NCBI GenBank assembly: GCA_037724045.1
Contig: JBBJOW010000009.1
Span: 1-64,000 of the forward strand
Origin: DATLGB01 sp037724045
GTDB taxonomy: Bacteria > Actinomycetota > Thermoleophilia > Solirubrobacterales > Solirubrobacteraceae
DNA length: 64,000 nt
Reading direction: 5' to 3'
The position numbers and the translations under genes are program-made. Positions 15,885 to 23,709 of the stretch are shown in pieces. Numbering within the stretch: position 1 is the stretch's first letter; every line of letters starts with the position of its first letter. The notes below the pieces were generated by a model. The model did no database searches. It saw only the letters and a list, made by a program, of their open reading frames with translations, and was not told the DNA's origin.

Positions 15885-17426
15885 CTAGGCCGGCTCGAGC
15901 GCGGCCGCGCCGCGCGGCACCCGGAACCCGTAGCTGGTCGAGACCGGGCTGCGCGGATCCTGCCGCGAGGCCACGTGGCGGTAGCTGATCCGTGCCTCCG
16001 AGCCCGTCAACGTCAGCACCGCGTAGCCGTGGCGGCGCTGGTCGACGAGCGCGAGGTGCGGATTGGCCTGGCGGGCGTTGGCCTCGGCCACCGCCGCGGC
16101 GGCGTCGCTGCCCCCGGCCAGCTCCGCCGTGTTGTCGGAGCTGGTCGACGGCACGACGAATTCGGCTGCGGCCGGTGCGCCGGCGCTGCGGCCGTCAGGC
16201 CGGACGAGACCCGCGTAACCGTCGTGGTCATCGCCGGTCATGACGAGCAGGTCGCGCAGGGCATCGCGCGTCCACGACGAGACGAGCTCGGCTCGCTCGG
16301 CGGTGTAGCCGTCCCAGGTGTCGACGAACTTGGAGAAGCCCGGGGCGGGCGTGTCGAGCGCCATCAGCATCACGGGGTTGGCGATCACCTTCCAGGCGGC
16401 GCGGCTGCGGCGCAGTCCCGCCTGCAGCCACGCTTTCTGCTCGGCGCCGAGCAGCGTGCGGCCGGGGTCGGCGGCTGCCGGGCACGGGGCGAGGTTGGCG
16501 TCGGCGCAGGGCTGCGCGTCGCGGTACTGGCGCCCGTCGAGCAGAAACAGCTCGCCCGTGGCGCCGAGGCGCAGGGAGCGGTAGATGCGCGTGGCCCCGG
16601 GTTCTCCGATACGCGGGACCGGCTGGTGCTCGAACCACGCTCGGTAGGCCGCGGCGCGGCGCTCCCGCAGCCCCTCGACCCGCTGGCCGGCCTGGCCTTC
16701 GCGCCAGTAGTTGTTGACGACCTCGTGGTCGTCCCACAGGTAGACGTGGGGGTGGGCGGCGTGCAGGTCGCGCAGCGCGGCGTCGGTGCGGTACAGGCGG
16801 TACTTCGCGCGGTACTGGTCGAGGGTGCTCGCCGTCCCGCCGTCGCCGGTGGGGTCGTTGCGACCGGGCAGCGCCGACGTGCCGCCGCTCTCGTAGACGT
16901 AGTCGCCGAGGCACACCACCAGGTCGAGGTCGTCCTCGGCAGCGAGCCCGACGTGCGAGCCCCAGTAGCCCTGGGTGAAGGCCTGGCACGTCCAGAACCC
17001 GATTCGCAGCGGACGCTGGGAGCCGCGCGCCGGCAGCGTGCGCAGGCGCCCGACCGCGGACTCGGCGTCGCGTGTCTCGAAGCGGTAGAAGTACTCGCGG
17101 TCGGGGTCGAGGCCGGTCACCTGCGCCTTCAGCGTCCAGTCGCGACCGGGCGCCGTGGACTGCACGCGGCGGTCCACGACCCGGCGGAAGCCGCGATCCT
17201 CGGCGACCTCGAGCCGCACGAGCGCCGGGCCCTCGACGTCCTCCAGGCGCGACCACAGAGTCGCGCCGGAGCGTCGCGGCAGCCCCGCCGCCACCCCCTG
17301 CGCGAACGTGCCGCCGCGCGCGAGCAGCGGCCGCTTGCGCGCCCAGCCGGGCACCGCCCCCGACAGCACGAGGCCGGCTGCCCCGGCGCCGGCGGCGCTC
17401 AGCGCCTCGCGCCGCGTGGCGGTCAC
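15885..17426 (-). CDS. phoD: PhoD-family alkaline phosphatase/phosphodiesterase, Tat-exported
   Basis: A 513-residue protein. The N-terminus has a twin-arginine motif (TRREAL) and an Ala-rich signal core, then an N-terminal PhoD Ig-like domain (SGATLWSRLEDVEG; GLDPDREYFYRFETRDAESA). Metal-site regions are FWTCQAFTQGYWG, LVVCLGDYVYESGG, LWDDHEVVNNYW and VMTGDDHDGYAG. It releases phosphate from organic mono- or diesters outside the membrane. GTG 17426 overlaps the phnE stop (GTGA), so it is the last gene of the phosphonate transport operon and joins a general phosphate-scavenging programme. Confidence 0.9.
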   Translation of the reverse strand: MTATRREALSAAGAGAAGLVLSGAVPGWARKRPLLARGGTFAQGVAAGLPRRSGATLWSRLEDVEGPALVRLEVAEDRGFRRVVDRRVQSTAPGRDWTLKAQVTGLDPDREYFYRFETRDAESAVGRLRTLPARGSQRPLRIGFWTCQAFTQGYWGSHVGLAAEDDLDLVVCLGDYVYESGGTSALPGRNDPTGDGGTASTLDQYRAKYRLYRTDAALRDLHAAHPHVYLWDDHEVVNNYWREGQAGQRVEGLRERRAAAYRAWFEHQPVPRIGEPGATRIYRSLRLGATGELFLLDGRQYRDAQPCADANLAPCPAAADPGRTLLGAEQKAWLQAGLRRSRAAWKVIANPVMLMALDTPAPGFSKFVDTWDGYTAERAELVSSWTRDALRDLLVMTGDDHDGYAGLVRPDGRSAGAPAAAEFVVPSTSSDNTAELAGGSDAAAAVAEANARQANPHLALVDQRRHGYAVLTLTGSEARISYRHVASRQDPRSPVSTSYGFRVPRGAAALEPA

Positions 17427-18244
17427 GCGATCCTCTTGCGGATCGCGCCCGACAGCTGGTCGACGGCGACAACCATGACGAGCACGACGAGAATGTACGT
17501 CAGGAGCTCGTCGAAGCGAAACAGCTTGATCGACTCGTTGATGAGGAACCCGATCCCGCCCGCGCCGACGAGCCCGAGCACCAGCGACGAGCGCACGTTG
17601 ACGTCGAAGCGGTACAGCAGCAGGCCGACGAACTGCGGCGTGACCGCGGGCAGGACCGCGTGGGAGACGACCTGCGAAGGCGACGCGCCGCCCACGCGCA
17701 TGGCGTCGACCGGGCCGTAGTCGATCTCCTCGATCGACTCCGCCCACAGCTTGCCCATCACGCCGACGTTGTGGAAGGCGATGGCGAGGACGCCGGGAAA
17801 CGGGCCGAGTCCGACGGCCGTCACGAAGATCAGGGCGAAGACGATGTCCGGAACCGCGCGCAGGAACGACAGCAGCGACCGCGCGACCTGGTAGACGCCG
17901 GCGTTCGGCGTCGTGTTGCGCGCGGCGAGGACCGCGAGCCCCAGCGAGACCGGGATCGACAGCGACGTGCCCAGCAGCGCGGTCCACAGCGTCACCAGAG
18001 CGGCGCTCAGCCCGGGCTGCAGCACCTCCTTCCAGTTGAGGTCCGGCGGGATCGCCTCCCCGAGGAAGCGGACCATGCCGCCATAGCCGTCGATCAGGGC
18101 GCCGATCGAGAACTCCGTCTCGCGCCAGGCGACGACGTGCGCGGCGACGAGCGCCGCGACCACGAGCAGCCCGACGATGCGCCCGCGCGACAAGGGCGCC
18201 CGCTCCGGCGGCGCCGGGACGCCCTCGCCCGTGACCGCGGCCAT
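17423..18244 (-). CDS. phnE: Phosphonate ABC transporter permease
   Basis: A 273-residue, roughly six-helix inner-membrane protein. The ABC permease EAA-type loop reads NVGVMGKLWAESIEEIDYGP, and LLSFLRAVPDIVFALIFVTA is typical of PhnE. It forms the channel of the PhnCDE importer. ATG 18244 is chosen over GTG 18268, which would extend into the repeat element. The upstream phnC gene is 217 bp away because an inverted-repeat element separates them, an unusual break in a block whose other genes overlap. Confidence 0.93.
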   Translation of the reverse strand: MAAVTGEGVPAPPERAPLSRGRIVGLLVVAALVAAHVVAWRETEFSIGALIDGYGGMVRFLGEAIPPDLNWKEVLQPGLSAALVTLWTALLGTSLSIPVSLGLAVLAARNTTPNAGVYQVARSLLSFLRAVPDIVFALIFVTAVGLGPFPGVLAIAFHNVGVMGKLWAESIEEIDYGPVDAMRVGGASPSQVVSHAVLPAVTPQFVGLLLYRFDVNVRSSLVLGLVGAGGIGFLINESIKLFRFDELLTYILVVLVMVVAVDQLSGAIRKRIA

Positions 18245-18464
18245 TAGTGGTTCGCCTCGTAAGTCCACACCCGAAATGCCGGGCGCCGATCACCGCCTGG
18301 CTGCGTTCTCGCTCGGGGCCATGGCTCCGCCATGGCACCCTCCCTCTCGGTCTCGCTTTCGCTCGCCACCGGGCTTCGCCCTCCGCTTTGCCAGCCGGCG
18401 CCGGTCCAACCTCGCTTCGCTCGGAAGCGGCATTTCCGGCGCGGACTCACGAGACGAACCACTA
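18245..18464. repeat. TAG-ended inverted-repeat element 1 (220 bp), between phnC and phnE
   Basis: The ends 18245-18281 and 18428-18464 are inverted copies matching at about 32 of 37 positions and starting TAGTGGTTCG. The terminal TAG on the right is the stop codon of phnC. Inside is CCATGGC-TCC-GCCATGG, then CT-rich DNA, and a 24-bp stretch at 18405-18428 that recurs exactly in the FGGY kinase gene. No transposase, no flanking duplication. It may act as a read-through hairpin, or be a small non-autonomous mobile element. Confidence 0.75.
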
Positions 18465-19238
18465 GAGCGCCGCCCGCTCGGGCGCGTAGAGCACGTCGAG
18501 CGCGTCGCCCGCCAGCTCGCCGGGCTGCAGGTCGAACGCGACCCGGCCGTGGAGCAGTCCGACGACGCGGTCGGCGTGCCGGCGCGCCAGCTCGGGCTGG
18601 TGCAGCACGACGGCGACCCCGAGGCCCTCGGCGTGGGCCAGCTCGGCCAGCAGGGCCATCACCTGCTCGGCGGCGGTGGGGTCGAGTGCCGCGACCGGCT
18701 CGTCGGCCAGCACGATCTGCGCGCGCTGGCACAGCGCCCGGGCGATCGCCACGCGCTGCTGCTGGCCACCCGAGAGGCGCGACACCCGCTCGGCGGCGCG
18801 ATCGGCGAGGCCGACGCGGTGCAGGCACGCCATCGCCTCTTCGCGCAGCGCGCGCCCGAACAGCGCCGGCACGAGCGACTCGCGCGCCCGCAGCCGCCCG
18901 AGCGCGCCGCAGCACACGTTGTCGAGCGCGGTCCTGCGACGCACCAGATGGATCTGCTGGAAGACCATCGCCGCCCGCCGGCGCGCCGCCACCAGCTGGG
19001 CGCCACGCAGGCCGATGACCTCCTGTCCGGCGATCTCGATGCTTCCGCCGTCGGGCTCCACGAGCCCGACGACGCAGCGCAGCGCGGTCGACTTGCCGGA
19101 GCCGTTGGCACCGAGCACGGCGACGAGCTCTCCGGCGCCCACGCCGAGGTCGACGTCGTCGAGGACGACGCGGCCGCCGAAGGACTTGCGCAGCCCCGAG
19201 ATCCGCAGCGGCGCGGCGGTTGCCTCGACCGCGCTCAC
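18462..19238 (-). CDS. phnC: Phosphonate ABC transporter ATP-binding protein
   Basis: A 258-residue ATPase with Walker A (GANGSGKST), Q-loop (MVFQQIHLVRRRTALDNV), signature LSGGQQQRVAIARAL, Walker B with catalytic Glu (IVLADEPVAALDP) and H-loop (VVLHQPELA). QIHLV and the surrounding spacing are typical of PhnC. GTG 19238 overlaps the phnD stop. The amber stop codon is the outermost triplet of repeat element 1, after which phnE follows. Confidence 0.95.
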   Translation of the reverse strand: MSAVEATAAPLRISGLRKSFGGRVVLDDVDLGVGAGELVAVLGANGSGKSTALRCVVGLVEPDGGSIEIAGQEVIGLRGAQLVAARRRAAMVFQQIHLVRRRTALDNVCCGALGRLRARESLVPALFGRALREEAMACLHRVGLADRAAERVSRLSGGQQQRVAIARALCQRAQIVLADEPVAALDPTAAEQVMALLAELAHAEGLGVAVVLHQPELARRHADRVVGLLHGRVAFDLQPGELAGDALDVLYAPERAAL

Positions 19239-20167
19239 ACGTCCTTCTCGGTCAGGCCGAGGGTCTCGGCGAGGTCGAACAGCGGCTGGTAGGTGTCCTT
19301 GGTGACCGGCACGAGCGGGCCCGGGGGGTCGACGTCCAGGAACGCCCCGACCTTGGCGACGTCGGCCGGCGGGAGCCCGAGCAGGGCCTCCTTGACCTTC
19401 GTCTTGAAGGCGGGGTCGAGACCTGCCGCGAGCGTGATCGGGTCGTTGGGAATCGGATCGCTCTCCCACACCCTGCGGAACTGCGACTCGTCGAACTGGC
19501 CCTCCTGCGTCGAGGTGGCGAGCTGCTGCGTGTTGATCTCCGCCGCCTCGACCTTGCCGTTGGTCAGGGCGAGGAGCGCCTCGGGATGGCCCCCGGCGTA
19601 CTCGAGCTTGAGGTCTGACTCTGCATCGAGCCCGGCCTCGTCTGCGAGCGCGAAGCGAGGCAGCGCGTCACCCGACGTCGACCCGGGCTCAGAGAGCGCC
19701 AGCGAGCGACCCTCGAGATCTGCCAGCGACTGGATCGGCGAGTCATTCGCAACCCAGATCCCGGCCTTGTACGTGGTCAGCTCGCCCTTGCTGTCGCCGA
19801 ACGACGCGACGGGCTCGGCGCCGGCTCGCTCGGAGGCGAAGACGAAGCCGAGCGGGCCGAACTGCGCCATCTCGAGCTTGCCGTTCTCCATCGCCAGCAC
19901 CTCCGCCGAGTAGTCCTCGACGATCGTCAGCTCCACCGGACAGCCGAGCTCGCGCTCGAGCGCCGTGGCCAGCACCTCGTAGGCGGGGGTGAGCTTGGCG
20001 GGATCCTCGTAGGGCTCGATGCCGAAACGCACCTTGCCGTCCGGGCAGGCCGCGCTGCCGCCGTTTGCGGAGCCCGCAGCCGGGGTCGTCTTGTCGTCGC
20101 CGCAGCCGGCCGCAGACAGTGCGAGCGCGACCAGCGCGAGCGCCGCGGGGCGAGCATGGATCCTCAT
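19235..20167 (-). CDS. phnD: Phosphate/phosphite/phosphonate-binding lipoprotein
   Basis: A 310-residue protein. The N-terminus carries a lipoprotein signal ending LSAAGC (Cys22), then a Gly/Ser/Ala linker, and the PhnD fold: VRFGIEPYEDPAKLTPAYEV, AQFGPLGFVFASERAGAEPV, SDSPIQSLADLEGRSLALSE-like sequence and EPGSTSGDALPRFAL. It captures phosphonate outside the membrane and delivers it to PhnE. The start overlaps the stop of the upstream FAD oxidoreductase by 4 bp. Confidence 0.94.
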   Translation of the reverse strand: MRIHARPAALALVALALSAAGCGDDKTTPAAGSANGGSAACPDGKVRFGIEPYEDPAKLTPAYEVLATALERELGCPVELTIVEDYSAEVLAMENGKLEMAQFGPLGFVFASERAGAEPVASFGDSKGELTTYKAGIWVANDSPIQSLADLEGRSLALSEPGSTSGDALPRFALADEAGLDAESDLKLEYAGGHPEALLALTNGKVEAAEINTQQLATSTQEGQFDESQFRRVWESDPIPNDPITLAAGLDPAFKTKVKEALLGLPPADVAKVGAFLDVDPPGPLVPVTKDTYQPLFDLAETLGLTEKDV

Positions 20168-21348
20168 GATCGGTGTGCCTCCTGATTGGTGTGGATGTTC
20201 TGGTTGAGCAACTCGTCGAGGACGCTCGGGGCGAGCCCGAGCGCCGTGGTCATGCCGATGCCGGACGTCACGACGACCGCGAGCACGCCGGGCTGCGGGG
20301 ACGTCACGAGGAAGTCGCGCCCTGGAGCGTGGGGGTAGATCCCGTGCCAGCGCTCGAGCACGCGCAGGTGGGAGCCCAGCAACCCCGCCGCCTCGGCGAG
20401 CACGAGCTCGTCGAGGCGCTCCTCGCCGAACGGCGACGGGGTGCGCGCGTACAGGTGCGTGTCCCCGACGGTGAGCGCGCCGTCGGGACGCTGCGTGATC
20501 ACGAGGTGAATCCCGGCGGCGAGCAACTCGGGGCGCTCGCGCTCGAGCCGCTCCCGCACCGCGCCGATTGACGGGCAGCCCGCGAACGCCTTGTAGCGAA
20601 GCAGCGACAGGCCGGTCACGAGCGCCGGTGCGATGCTGGCCGCGCCCGGTGCCGCGACGGTCAGCATCTGCAGCCGCACGCGGCTGACGGCGGCGTCGGC
20701 GAAGGTGGCCGGGAAGAGCGTGTCGAGATCGGCGCCCGGACACACGATGACGCGCTCGGCCTCGATGCTGCCGGCGCTTGTGCGCAGCGTCGTCTCCTCG
20801 ATCGCGTGCACGGTGGTCGCGAACCGGACCCGCACGCCACGCTCGCGCTCCGCAAGCGCCGCCAGCGCCGCCGCAGCGGCGCGCTGGTCGACGCGCACGT
20901 CGAGCGGGCACCACAGCCCGCCGGCCACGCCGTCGCTCGCGATCGGGACGCGGTCGAGGGTCTGCTCGCGCGTGAGCGTCTGCGCCTGGCGATCGGGATC
21001 GGCGGCCAGCTCCTCGCAGACCGCCAGCTCGTCGGCGTGCCGCGCGACCAGGACGGTGCCGGTGGCTGCGGCCCAGAAACCGGCGCTGCGCCCGAGGTCG
21101 AGCCAGCGCTCGCGCGCGACCAGCGCGGCGGCGAAGGCCTCGCCGTCCTGACCGGTCACGAACCCGTGGCCGAAGTTGCGGACCGTCGCCCGCGAGGCAC
21201 GGTCGTCGCGCTCGCACAGGACAACGCGCAGCCCACGCTCGGCGGCCTCGAGCGCGCACGCCAGCCCGACGATGCCGGCCCCGACGACGGCGACGTCGCA
21301 GCGCTCGATGACGTTCGCGTCCACCTGGCACAGAGTGAACATGTCCAT
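20164..21348 (-). CDS. FAD-dependent oxidoreductase of phosphonate loci (TIGR03364/PbfC-D-like)
   Basis: A DAO-type flavoprotein of about 390 residues. The FAD-binding Rossmann motif VAVVGAGIVGLACALEAAER lies near the N-terminus, followed by TVRNFGHGFVTGQDGEAFAA, VRLQMLTVAAPG, LHLVITQRPDGALTVGDTH-like sequence and the C-terminal SGIGMTTALGLAPSVL. This subfamily occurs with phosphonate degradation genes, and characterised relatives oxidise aminoethylphosphonate or its N-methyl derivatives. The start is uncertain: ATG 21348, ATG 21342 or GTG 21324. First gene of the import operon, divergent from the regulator. Confidence 0.85.
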   Translation of the reverse strand: MDMFTLCQVDANVIERCDVAVVGAGIVGLACALEAAERGLRVVLCERDDRASRATVRNFGHGFVTGQDGEAFAAALVARERWLDLGRSAGFWAAATGTVLVARHADELAVCEELAADPDRQAQTLTREQTLDRVPIASDGVAGGLWCPLDVRVDQRAAAAALAALAERERGVRVRFATTVHAIEETTLRTSAGSIEAERVIVCPGADLDTLFPATFADAAVSRVRLQMLTVAAPGAASIAPALVTGLSLLRYKAFAGCPSIGAVRERLERERPELLAAGIHLVITQRPDGALTVGDTHLYARTPSPFGEERLDELVLAEAAGLLGSHLRVLERWHGIYPHAPGRDFLVTSPQPGVLAVVVTSGIGMTTALGLAPSVLDELLNQNIHTNQEAHRS

Positions 21349-21426
21349 ACAAGCGGTCAATCGCGATTTCACGTCACAGCAACACATGTCAAGATTTCGT
21401 CAACGGCTGCTACGGCCCGTCGGCCC

Positions 21427-21442
21427 ACTTGTACAATCAAGT
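21427..21442 (+). promoter_or_regulatory. Candidate operator overlapping a -10 box of the regulator gene
   Basis: ACTTG 21427-21431 and CAAGT 21438-21442 form an inverted repeat around TACAAT, a good -10 hexamer. The -10 lies 9 nt before ATG 21447 (6 nt before GTG 21444), implying a leaderless or near-leaderless mRNA, and the dyad would let a dimeric GntR protein repress its own gene. The 78-bp divergent gap would also hold the promoter of the opposite operon. Confidence 0.45.
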
Positions 21443-21446
21443 CGTG

Positions 21447-22181
21447 ATGGACTCGATGCACTCGCGGATAGCCGACGACCTGCGCCGGCGCATCGCGACG
21501 GGGGAGCTGCGCACGGGCGACCCGGTGCCAAGCGAGGCGCAGCTGAGCCGCGCGCACGCCGTCTCGCGCGGGACCGTGCGCCAGGCGCTCGCGGCGCTGC
21601 GAGCCGAGGGGGCGATCGGCGGCGGCCGTGGCAAGCCGCCGGTGGTGCGGCCCCCGACGCTCACGCAGGACTTCGCCGAGCTCGTCTCCTTTTCGGCGTG
21701 GGCGCTTGCGCTGGGACGCGAGCCCGGGCAGCAGACTGTGGAGGTCGCTCGCCGGCCGGCGCGAATTGACGCCATCGACGCGCTCGGCCTCGCCGAGGGC
21801 GATCCCGTCGTGGAGCTGCTGCGCCTGCGCCAACTCGACGGCCGGCCTGTGATGGTCGAGCGCGCGACCTTCGTGGAGCGCGTCGGGCGCCTGCTGTTCG
21901 ACTTCGACCCGGACGCCGGCTCCATCTACGCCCATCTGCGGGCCGCGGGTATCGATCTCGCCCGCGCGCGCCAGACGATCGATGCGGTGGGAGCCGACGC
22001 GCGGGACTGCGAGCTGCTCGGCGTCGCGGCCGGCACGCCGCTGCTGAGAGTGCGCCGACGGACCACGGACGCCGGCGGCGAACCCCTGGAGTGGGCCGAC
22101 GACCGCTACCTGGGCGACGCGATGTCGTTCACCCTCGAGAGCGCAGCGGCCGGTGCGGCCGGGGTGGCCCGGGCAGCATGA
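21447..22181 (+). CDS. GntR/UTRA-family transcriptional regulator, PhnF-like
   Basis: A 244-residue protein. Winged HTH at residues 1-75 (RIADDLRRRIATGELRTGDP; SRGTVRQALAALRAEGAIGG) and a UTRA effector domain at about 90-235 (EVARRPARIDAIDALGLAEG; PVVELLRLRQLDGRPVMVER; GVAAGTPLLRVRRRTTDAGG). Divergent from the phosphonate import operon and overlapping the HAD gene by 4 bp, so it probably controls both directions in response to a phosphonate. No ribosome-binding site is visible, matching the leaderless promoter reading. Confidence 0.88.
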   Translation: MDSMHSRIADDLRRRIATGELRTGDPVPSEAQLSRAHAVSRGTVRQALAALRAEGAIGGGRGKPPVVRPPTLTQDFAELVSFSAWALALGREPGQQTVEVARRPARIDAIDALGLAEGDPVVELLRLRQLDGRPVMVERATFVERVGRLLFDFDPDAGSIYAHLRAAGIDLARARQTIDAVGADARDCELLGVAAGTPLLRVRRRTTDAGGEPLEWADDRYLGDAMSFTLESAAAGAAGVARAA

Positions 22182-22843
22182 CTCTCGACCTGCTGGTCTG
22201 CGACATCGCCGGTACCACCGTGCAAGAGCACGGCGCGGTGTACGCCGCGCTGCAGGACGCCGTCAACGCTGCGGGGGGCGACGTGGACCGTCCGGCCGTG
22301 GCGCGCTGGATGGGCGCCGACAAGCAGGAGGCCGTCAGGGCGCTGCTGGGCTCGCTTGCCACCGACGAGCTGGTCGAGCAGGCCCACGCCGACTTCAGCA
22401 GCCGTCTGGCCGACGCCTACGAGCAGCGGTCGCCAGAGCCGTTCGCCGGTGTCGCCGAGTTGATCGGAGAACTGCGTGCAGACGGGGTTCGCGTAGCGCT
22501 CACCACCGGCTTCGACCGTGCGATCGCCGAGCCGCTGCTGGCCTCGATCGGGTGGGACCGCGACACCGTCGACGCGCTGGTCTGCGCCGATGAGGTGGCG
22601 GCCGGGCGACCCGCCCCGTACATGGTCTTCCGCGCGATGGAGCGCTGCGGCGTGCACCGCGTCGACCGAATCGCGGTGGTCGGCGACACCGTGCTCGACC
22701 TCCGGGCCGGCACGAGCGCGGGCGCTGCGGCGGTGATCGGGGTGCTGACGGGCGGAGTCGACGTGGCAGTACTCGGCGCCGAGCGCCACACCCATCTGCT
22801 GCCCGGCCTCGCGGACCTGCCCGGCGTACTGGAGCAGCTGTGA
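22178..22843 (+). CDS. Phosphonatase-like HAD hydrolase (PhnX-related)
   Basis: A 221-residue HAD phosphohydrolase. Nucleophile motif CDIAGTT (Asp9), a helical cap with MGADKQEAV (Lys49, at the place of the Schiff-base lysine of phosphonoacetaldehyde hydrolase), motif II ALTTGFDR, ADEVAAGRPAPYMVFRAMER and motif IV AVVGDTVLDLRAGTSAGA. It fits the phosphonatase-like family found beside FAD oxidoreductases and HD oxygenases. The likely reaction is C-P or ester cleavage of an aldehyde product, but I cannot show that Lys49 forms an imine. Overlaps both neighbours by 4 bp. Confidence 0.87.
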   Translation: MTLDLLVCDIAGTTVQEHGAVYAALQDAVNAAGGDVDRPAVARWMGADKQEAVRALLGSLATDELVEQAHADFSSRLADAYEQRSPEPFAGVAELIGELRADGVRVALTTGFDRAIAEPLLASIGWDRDTVDALVCADEVAAGRPAPYMVFRAMERCGVHRVDRIAVVGDTVLDLRAGTSAGAAAVIGVLTGGVDVAVLGAERHTHLLPGLADLPGVLEQL

Positions 22844-23391
22844 CGCCGGAAGCAGTCGCGGCCGCCGTCGTGTCGGCGCTGCAAGCACTCGTCGGCCTGC
22901 CCTACGACGGCGAGCCGGTGGACCAGCTCCAGCACGCGCTGCAATGCGCCAACCACGCCCGCCGCGACGGGGCGGACCCTGAGCTCGTGCTGGCAGCGCT
23001 GCTGCACGACGTGGCGCGCTCTCCCGACGTCGACGGCGAGCCCTACGACTCGGGCCCGCTCGACCATGGCCGGCAGGGCGCCCGCTGGCTTGAGCCCCTG
23101 CTCGGGGACCGCGTCGCCTGGCTGGCCGGGGCACACGTGAGCGCCAAGCGCTATCTCGTTGCCGCCGAGCCGAGCTATGCGTCCGGCTTGAGTGCCGTCA
23201 GCGCGCGCACGCTGCGCGCCCAGGGGAGTGCGATGACCGCTGCGGAGCGCGTGGCCTTCGAGAGCCACCCGCACTGGCGCGACGCCGTGCGCCTGCGGCG
23301 CTGGGACGACCTCGCGAAGCATCCGGGCGCCGACGTGCCGGGCCTCGAGGCCTACCGCCCCGACCTACTGCGTGTAGCCGCCGAGCGGTGA
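22840..23391 (+). CDS. HD-domain oxygenase-like protein of phosphonate degradation (PhnZ-like)
   Basis: A 183-residue HD-fold protein. Metal ligands are visible: His32 (LQHALQ), His56-Asp57 (LLHDVA), His76 (DHG) and His99 (AGAHVSAKRYL), with a C-terminal Asp in RRWDDLAK. Tyr22 and Glu25 in PYDGE match the substrate-gating Tyr24/Glu27 pair of PhnZ, a mixed-valent diiron oxygenase that cleaves 2-amino-1-hydroxyethylphosphonate. No PhnY-type hydroxylase gene is nearby, so its substrate may come from the FAD enzyme or another route. GTG start inside the HAD stop. Confidence 0.87.
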   Translation: MTPEAVAAAVVSALQALVGLPYDGEPVDQLQHALQCANHARRDGADPELVLAALLHDVARSPDVDGEPYDSGPLDHGRQGARWLEPLLGDRVAWLAGAHVSAKRYLVAAEPSYASGLSAVSARTLRAQGSAMTAAERVAFESHPHWRDAVRLRRWDDLAKHPGADVPGLEAYRPDLLRVAAER

Positions 23392-23694
23392 CCGAACGCC
23401 GCTGACGCGCCGCGTAGGCGCGTCGGGCACGACGCTGCGCAGCGACGTCTCGCCGTCCTGGCCTTGCTCGCCGCGGATCTCGCCGGTGAAGCCGAGGCGC
23501 TCGAGCCGGGCGATCTCCTGGACGCCGAGCCGGCGGGCGGGGTCGTCCTCGGGCAGGTCGCGCACGAGCTTGGCGATGCGGTTGCGCAGCTGCAGCGCGA
23601 AGTGGGGGGTGGAGGCGCCCATCAGCTGGCGGACGTCCTCGACGGTGACGGTGTGCTCGGGCGCCATCCGGCGCGGCTGCTCGGCCTCGGCCAT
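23365..23694 (-). CDS. Conserved small protein of unknown function
   Basis: A 109-residue protein. The central part RQLMGASTPHFALQLRNRIA, then LVRDLPEDDPARRLGVQEIA and RLERLGFTGEIRG, looks helical and may form a small coiled or nucleic-acid-binding domain. No signal peptide or membrane helix. The last 27 bp overlap the HD gene tail to tail. I do not recognise the family. Confidence 0.65.
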   Translation of the reverse strand: MAEAEQPRRMAPEHTVTVEDVRQLMGASTPHFALQLRNRIAKLVRDLPEDDPARRLGVQEIARLERLGFTGEIRGEQGQDGETSLRSVVPDAPTRRVSGVRSPLGGYTQ

Positions 23695-23709
23695 GCCCGG
23701 GAGACTAGG

